From positions 62,001-126,000 of the forward strand of contig PHEB01000001.1 in the NCBI GenBank assembly GCA_002842735.1: a DNA stretch of 64,000 nucleotides, read 5' to 3'. Below are positions 61,978-64,000 of the stretch, piece by piece (within the stretch, counting starts at the first letter, position 1; every line of letters starts with the position of its first letter). The notes under the pieces were generated by a model that had not been told where the DNA came from, made no database searches, and was given only the letters and a program-made list of their open reading frames with translations. The translations under genes were made by a program, and so were the position numbers. The DNA comes from Alphaproteobacteria bacterium HGW-Alphaproteobacteria-7 (GTDB lineage: Bacteria > Pseudomonadota > Alphaproteobacteria > Sphingomonadales > Sphingomonadaceae).

Positions 61978-62319
61978 TCAGCCGATCCCCAGCGTGCACA
62001 GCCCCGCACTGGTGGTCAGCACAGCAACCACCTCACTATCGTCCACTCGGCGAAGGCGCTTGATCAATTCACCAAGGCCATAGCCCGATGTTGGTTCGCC
62101 CTCCTGCGGGGCCATGCCTTGGCGCAGCTTCCACAATTGCACCACATTCAGCCGGTCAACCATGCGGCCCGCCATGCAATCGGCGCGCTGTTCATTGACG
62201 CCTGCCTGCACCAATGCGCCCGCAACCTGCCGTTCGATCAGCGGGTTGGCGAGGCCGCTATACACCGCCCCGCCCACGAGCACGGCGAGCAGCAGAAAAA
62301 GGATGATCAGCTTGCGCAT
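61978..62319 (-). CDS. Hypothetical protein with N-terminal membrane anchor
   Basis: A 113-residue protein with an N-terminal hydrophobic segment ('LIILFLLLAVLVGGAVYSGLA', ~4-24) and a soluble remainder with two Cys (C in 'ADCMAGRMVDRLNVVQLWKL' and 'GLCTLGIG'). A disulfide or periplasmic placement is plausible. I do not recognise a named family. The start at 62319 is supported by the hydrophobic segment directly after it. It lies between pntB and the beta-helix gene on the same strand, with tandem repeats upstream. Confidence 0.6.
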   Translation of the reverse strand: MRKLIILFLLLAVLVGGAVYSGLANPLIERQVAGALVQAGVNEQRADCMAGRMVDRLNVVQLWKLRQGMAPQEGEPTSGYGLGELIKRLRRVDDSEVVAVLTTSAGLCTLGIG

Positions 62320-62339
62320 CAGCGGCTTGCCTTCATTTG

Positions 62340-62451
62340 TTGTCGCATCGCCGAGAAGCCGAAAACCGGTTCCCACTTTTCGGCGCGATGCTCAGTTATT
62401 GTCGCATCGCCGAGAAGCCGAAAACCGGTTCCCACTTTTCGGCGCGATGCT
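62340..62451. repeat. Two tandem copies of a 53-bp palindromic repeat
   Basis: Copies at 62340-62392 and 62399-62451 are identical over 53 bp with a 59-bp period. Each can fold into a hairpin: outer GCATCGC/GCGATGC and inner CCGAAAA/TTTTCGG around ACCGGTTCCCACT-type text. The sequence matches a palindromic repeat type common in alphaproteobacterial genomes. The second copy ends on the first base of the pntB stop triplet as read on the plus strand. Confidence 0.85.
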
Positions 62452-63950
62452 TAATCGAGCGATTTGACGATTTCCTCGACCATCTTCTTGGCGTCGGCCA
62501 GCAGCATCACGGTCTGGTTCATGTAGAACACGTCGTTATCGACCCCGGCATAGCCGACACCGCCCATCGACCGCTTGATGAAGAACACCTGCTTGGCCTT
62601 GTCGACATCAAACACCGGCATTCCGTAGATCGGTGAGGATTTGTCGGTCTTGGCCGCAGGGTTCACCACGTCGTTCGCGCCGATGATGAAGGCAACATCG
62701 GCCTGCGCGAATTCGGAGTTGATGTCTTCGAGTTCAAACACCTCGTCATAAGGCACGGATGCTTCGGCGAGCAGCACGTTCATGTGCCCCGGCATCCGCC
62801 CTGCGACGGGGTGGATGGCGTATTTCACGTCCACACCCTTTTCCTTGAGCTTGTCGCCCATTTCGCGCAGCGCGTGCTGGGCCTGCGCCACCGCCATGCC
62901 GTAACCGGGGATGATGATGACGCTTTCGGCCTGTTCGAGCATATAGGCCGCGTCTTCGGCGCTGCCCTGTTTATAGGGCCTCTGTTCGCGCGCGCCGCCT
63001 GCGCCGCCTGCATCGGGCGCTGCGCCGAACCCGCCTGCGATCACCGAAATGAAGCTGCGGTTCATCGCGCGACACATGATGTAACTGAGGATCGCGCCAG
63101 AACTGCCGACCAGCGCGCCGGTGATAATCATCGCGCTGTTGCCGAGCGTAAAGCCCATCGCCGCTGCGGCCCAGCCCGAATAGGAGTTGAGCATCGACAC
63201 CACCACGGGCATATCCGCCCCGCCGATCGGGATGATCAGCAGGAAACCGATGATGAAGGCCAGCACCGCAATGGCGATCACCAGATAGCCTTCACCCGCG
63301 CCGCCTTCGGGCGAGATGGTGTAAATCCCGATCAGCGCCAGAATCGCGATCAGCGTGCCGAGGTTGATGACGTGCCGCCCCGGCAGCATGATCGGTGAAC
63401 CGCTCATCCGGCCCGACAATTTCAGGAACGCGATGACGCTCCCCGAGAAAGTGATCGCCCCGATGGCTATGCCAAGGCCGAGTTCCACGCGGCTGACCGC
63501 TAGAATCTGATCCGCCGCATCGGTAATCCCGAACGCCGCCGGGTTCAGCCACGCGGCAAAGCCCACCACCACCGCGGCAAGGCCGACGAGACTGTGGAAG
63601 CCTGCAACCAGTTCGGGCATCTGGGTCATCGCAATGCGGCGAGCGACGGTGACGCCAATGATCCCGCCAAGGAAAATCGCGATGCCGATCTCGGCAATGT
63701 TGGCAATGTCGTGGGTGACAAGCGTCGTCACCACCGCGATTCCCATGCCGATCATGCCATTGCGGTTGCCCGCCTGGCTGGTCGCCGGGCTGGAAAGCCC
63801 GCGCAGCGCGAGGATGAAGAACACGCCCGCGATCAGGTAAGCGAGCATCGCCCAGGCAGGCGTGCCGCCTTCGCCGCCACCTGCCGCATAGGCGGGGGTC
63901 GCAAACAAAAACATCGTCATCGCGAGAAGCGAAGCGACGAAGCGATCCAT
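62451..63950 (-). CDS. pntB: NAD(P) transhydrogenase subunit beta
   Basis: PntB is the membrane and NADP(H)-binding subunit of the proton-translocating transhydrogenase. About nine hydrophobic helices are followed by the dIII domain with 'VIIIPGYGMAVAQAQHALREM', 'YAIHPVAGRMPGHMNVLLAEASVPYDEVFELEDINSEF', 'DVAFIIGANDVVNPAA' and 'KRSMGGVGYAGVDN'. The first ~28 residues (MDRFVASLLAMTM…) are not typical of PntB; they are encoded by a dispersed repeat (63915-63952). An in-frame ATG at 63920 could be the true start. The partner pntA is expected just outside the window. Confidence 0.95.
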   Translation of the reverse strand: MDRFVASLLAMTMFLFATPAYAAGGGEGGTPAWAMLAYLIAGVFFILALRGLSSPATSQAGNRNGMIGMGIAVVTTLVTHDIANIAEIGIAIFLGGIIGVTVARRIAMTQMPELVAGFHSLVGLAAVVVGFAAWLNPAAFGITDAADQILAVSRVELGLGIAIGAITFSGSVIAFLKLSGRMSGSPIMLPGRHVINLGTLIAILALIGIYTISPEGGAGEGYLVIAIAVLAFIIGFLLIIPIGGADMPVVVSMLNSYSGWAAAAMGFTLGNSAMIITGALVGSSGAILSYIMCRAMNRSFISVIAGGFGAAPDAGGAGGAREQRPYKQGSAEDAAYMLEQAESVIIIPGYGMAVAQAQHALREMGDKLKEKGVDVKYAIHPVAGRMPGHMNVLLAEASVPYDEVFELEDINSEFAQADVAFIIGANDVVNPAAKTDKSSPIYGMPVFDVDKAKQVFFIKRSMGGVGYAGVDNDVFYMNQTVMLLADAKKMVEEIVKSLD

Positions 63951-63990
63951 GGCCGAACCGCGCGTGGCGAGCGCCGGTCCATGGATTGCC
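63915..63990. repeat. REP-type element overlapping the pntB start
   Basis: CGTCATCGCGAG (63915-63926) through GCGATCCATGGCC and, further on, TCCATGGATTGCC (63978-63990) have the same parts, in the same order, as the first half of the doublet at 14550-14653. The element covers the annotated start codon and first codons of pntB. Confidence 0.7.
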
Positions 63991-64000
63991 GCAGCGACTA

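Noticed and set aside
62337-62636. Plus-strand frame encoded by the tandem repeat at 62340-62451
   Set aside because: Its sequence is only the repeat translated twice ('AEKPKTGSHFSA') plus antisense of pntB.
1-64000. CRISPR arrays, rRNA genes, integrases or intact insertion sequences
   Set aside because: No regularly spaced direct repeats with unique spacers, no rRNA sequence and no transposase or integrase signature were seen.

Overview
The window is a GC-rich, densely packed chromosomal segment of an alphaproteobacterium, most likely order Sphingomonadales and probably family Erythrobacteraceae. This rests on gene content and order: hisG-hisD-nusB-thiL followed by a proton-pumping pyrophosphatase; infA-maf-RNase E/G-like-yacG-tRNA-Phe; three large TonB-dependent receptors; a carotenoid oxygenase and an ABA4-like protein. 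Two-base or four-base start/stop overlaps are common. I see no phage, plasmid, CRISPR array, rRNA operon or intact insertion sequence. The genus is inference.

Layout. 1-9.0 kb: end of an MpaB-type oxygenase, a DnaJ-domain protein, a bolA-nudix-pirin-SDR-epoxide hydrolase run, a DUF2332 gene on the other strand, then hisG-hisD-nusB-thiL. 9.2-14.5 kb: hppA with a strong terminator, then a GNAT/cupin pair and tesB. 14.5-26.6 kb: repeat-rich spacers around a universal stress protein, a carotenoid oxygenase, a DUF885 peptidase, an OmpA-like protein, uvrC, a BaiN-type flavoprotein and a 975-residue TonB receptor with an unusual inserted domain. 26.9-36.4 kb: infA-maf-RNase E/G-like-yacG, tRNA-Phe(GAA), purC, an M16 peptidase, a second TonB receptor and purS-purQ. 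36.4-45 kb: a GGDEF/EAL protein, glmS, two EamA transporters flanking an isolated cpaF, and an entericidin-like lipoprotein too short for most gene callers. 45-53 kb: a membrane-anchored LuxR-type regulator with a cytochrome b, an RBBP9-like hydrolase, chrA, and an rrf2-yezD-TonB receptor-TauE cluster. 53-64 kb: DUF938, an acyl-CoA ligase, ABA4-like/NAD(P)-binding/dgt, a racemase-family protein, a beta-helix/diheme cytochrome c/hydrolase operon and pntB.

Two themes stand out. First, a 23-bp block that matches at 19 positions lies over the likely -35 region both of yezD and of the RBBP9-like hydrolase about 6 kb away. It suggests a small regulon, perhaps under the neighbouring Rrf2 regulator and perhaps linked to sulfur acquisition. 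Second, the window is full of short dispersed palindromic or repeat elements. Several have entered coding sequence: in-frame insertions in the carotenoid oxygenase and in YacG, and a repeat that forms the apparent N-terminus of PntB. One repeat family keeps a hairpin whose two copies differ in sequence but keep their pairing. All functional links beyond family assignment are inference from sequence and context.
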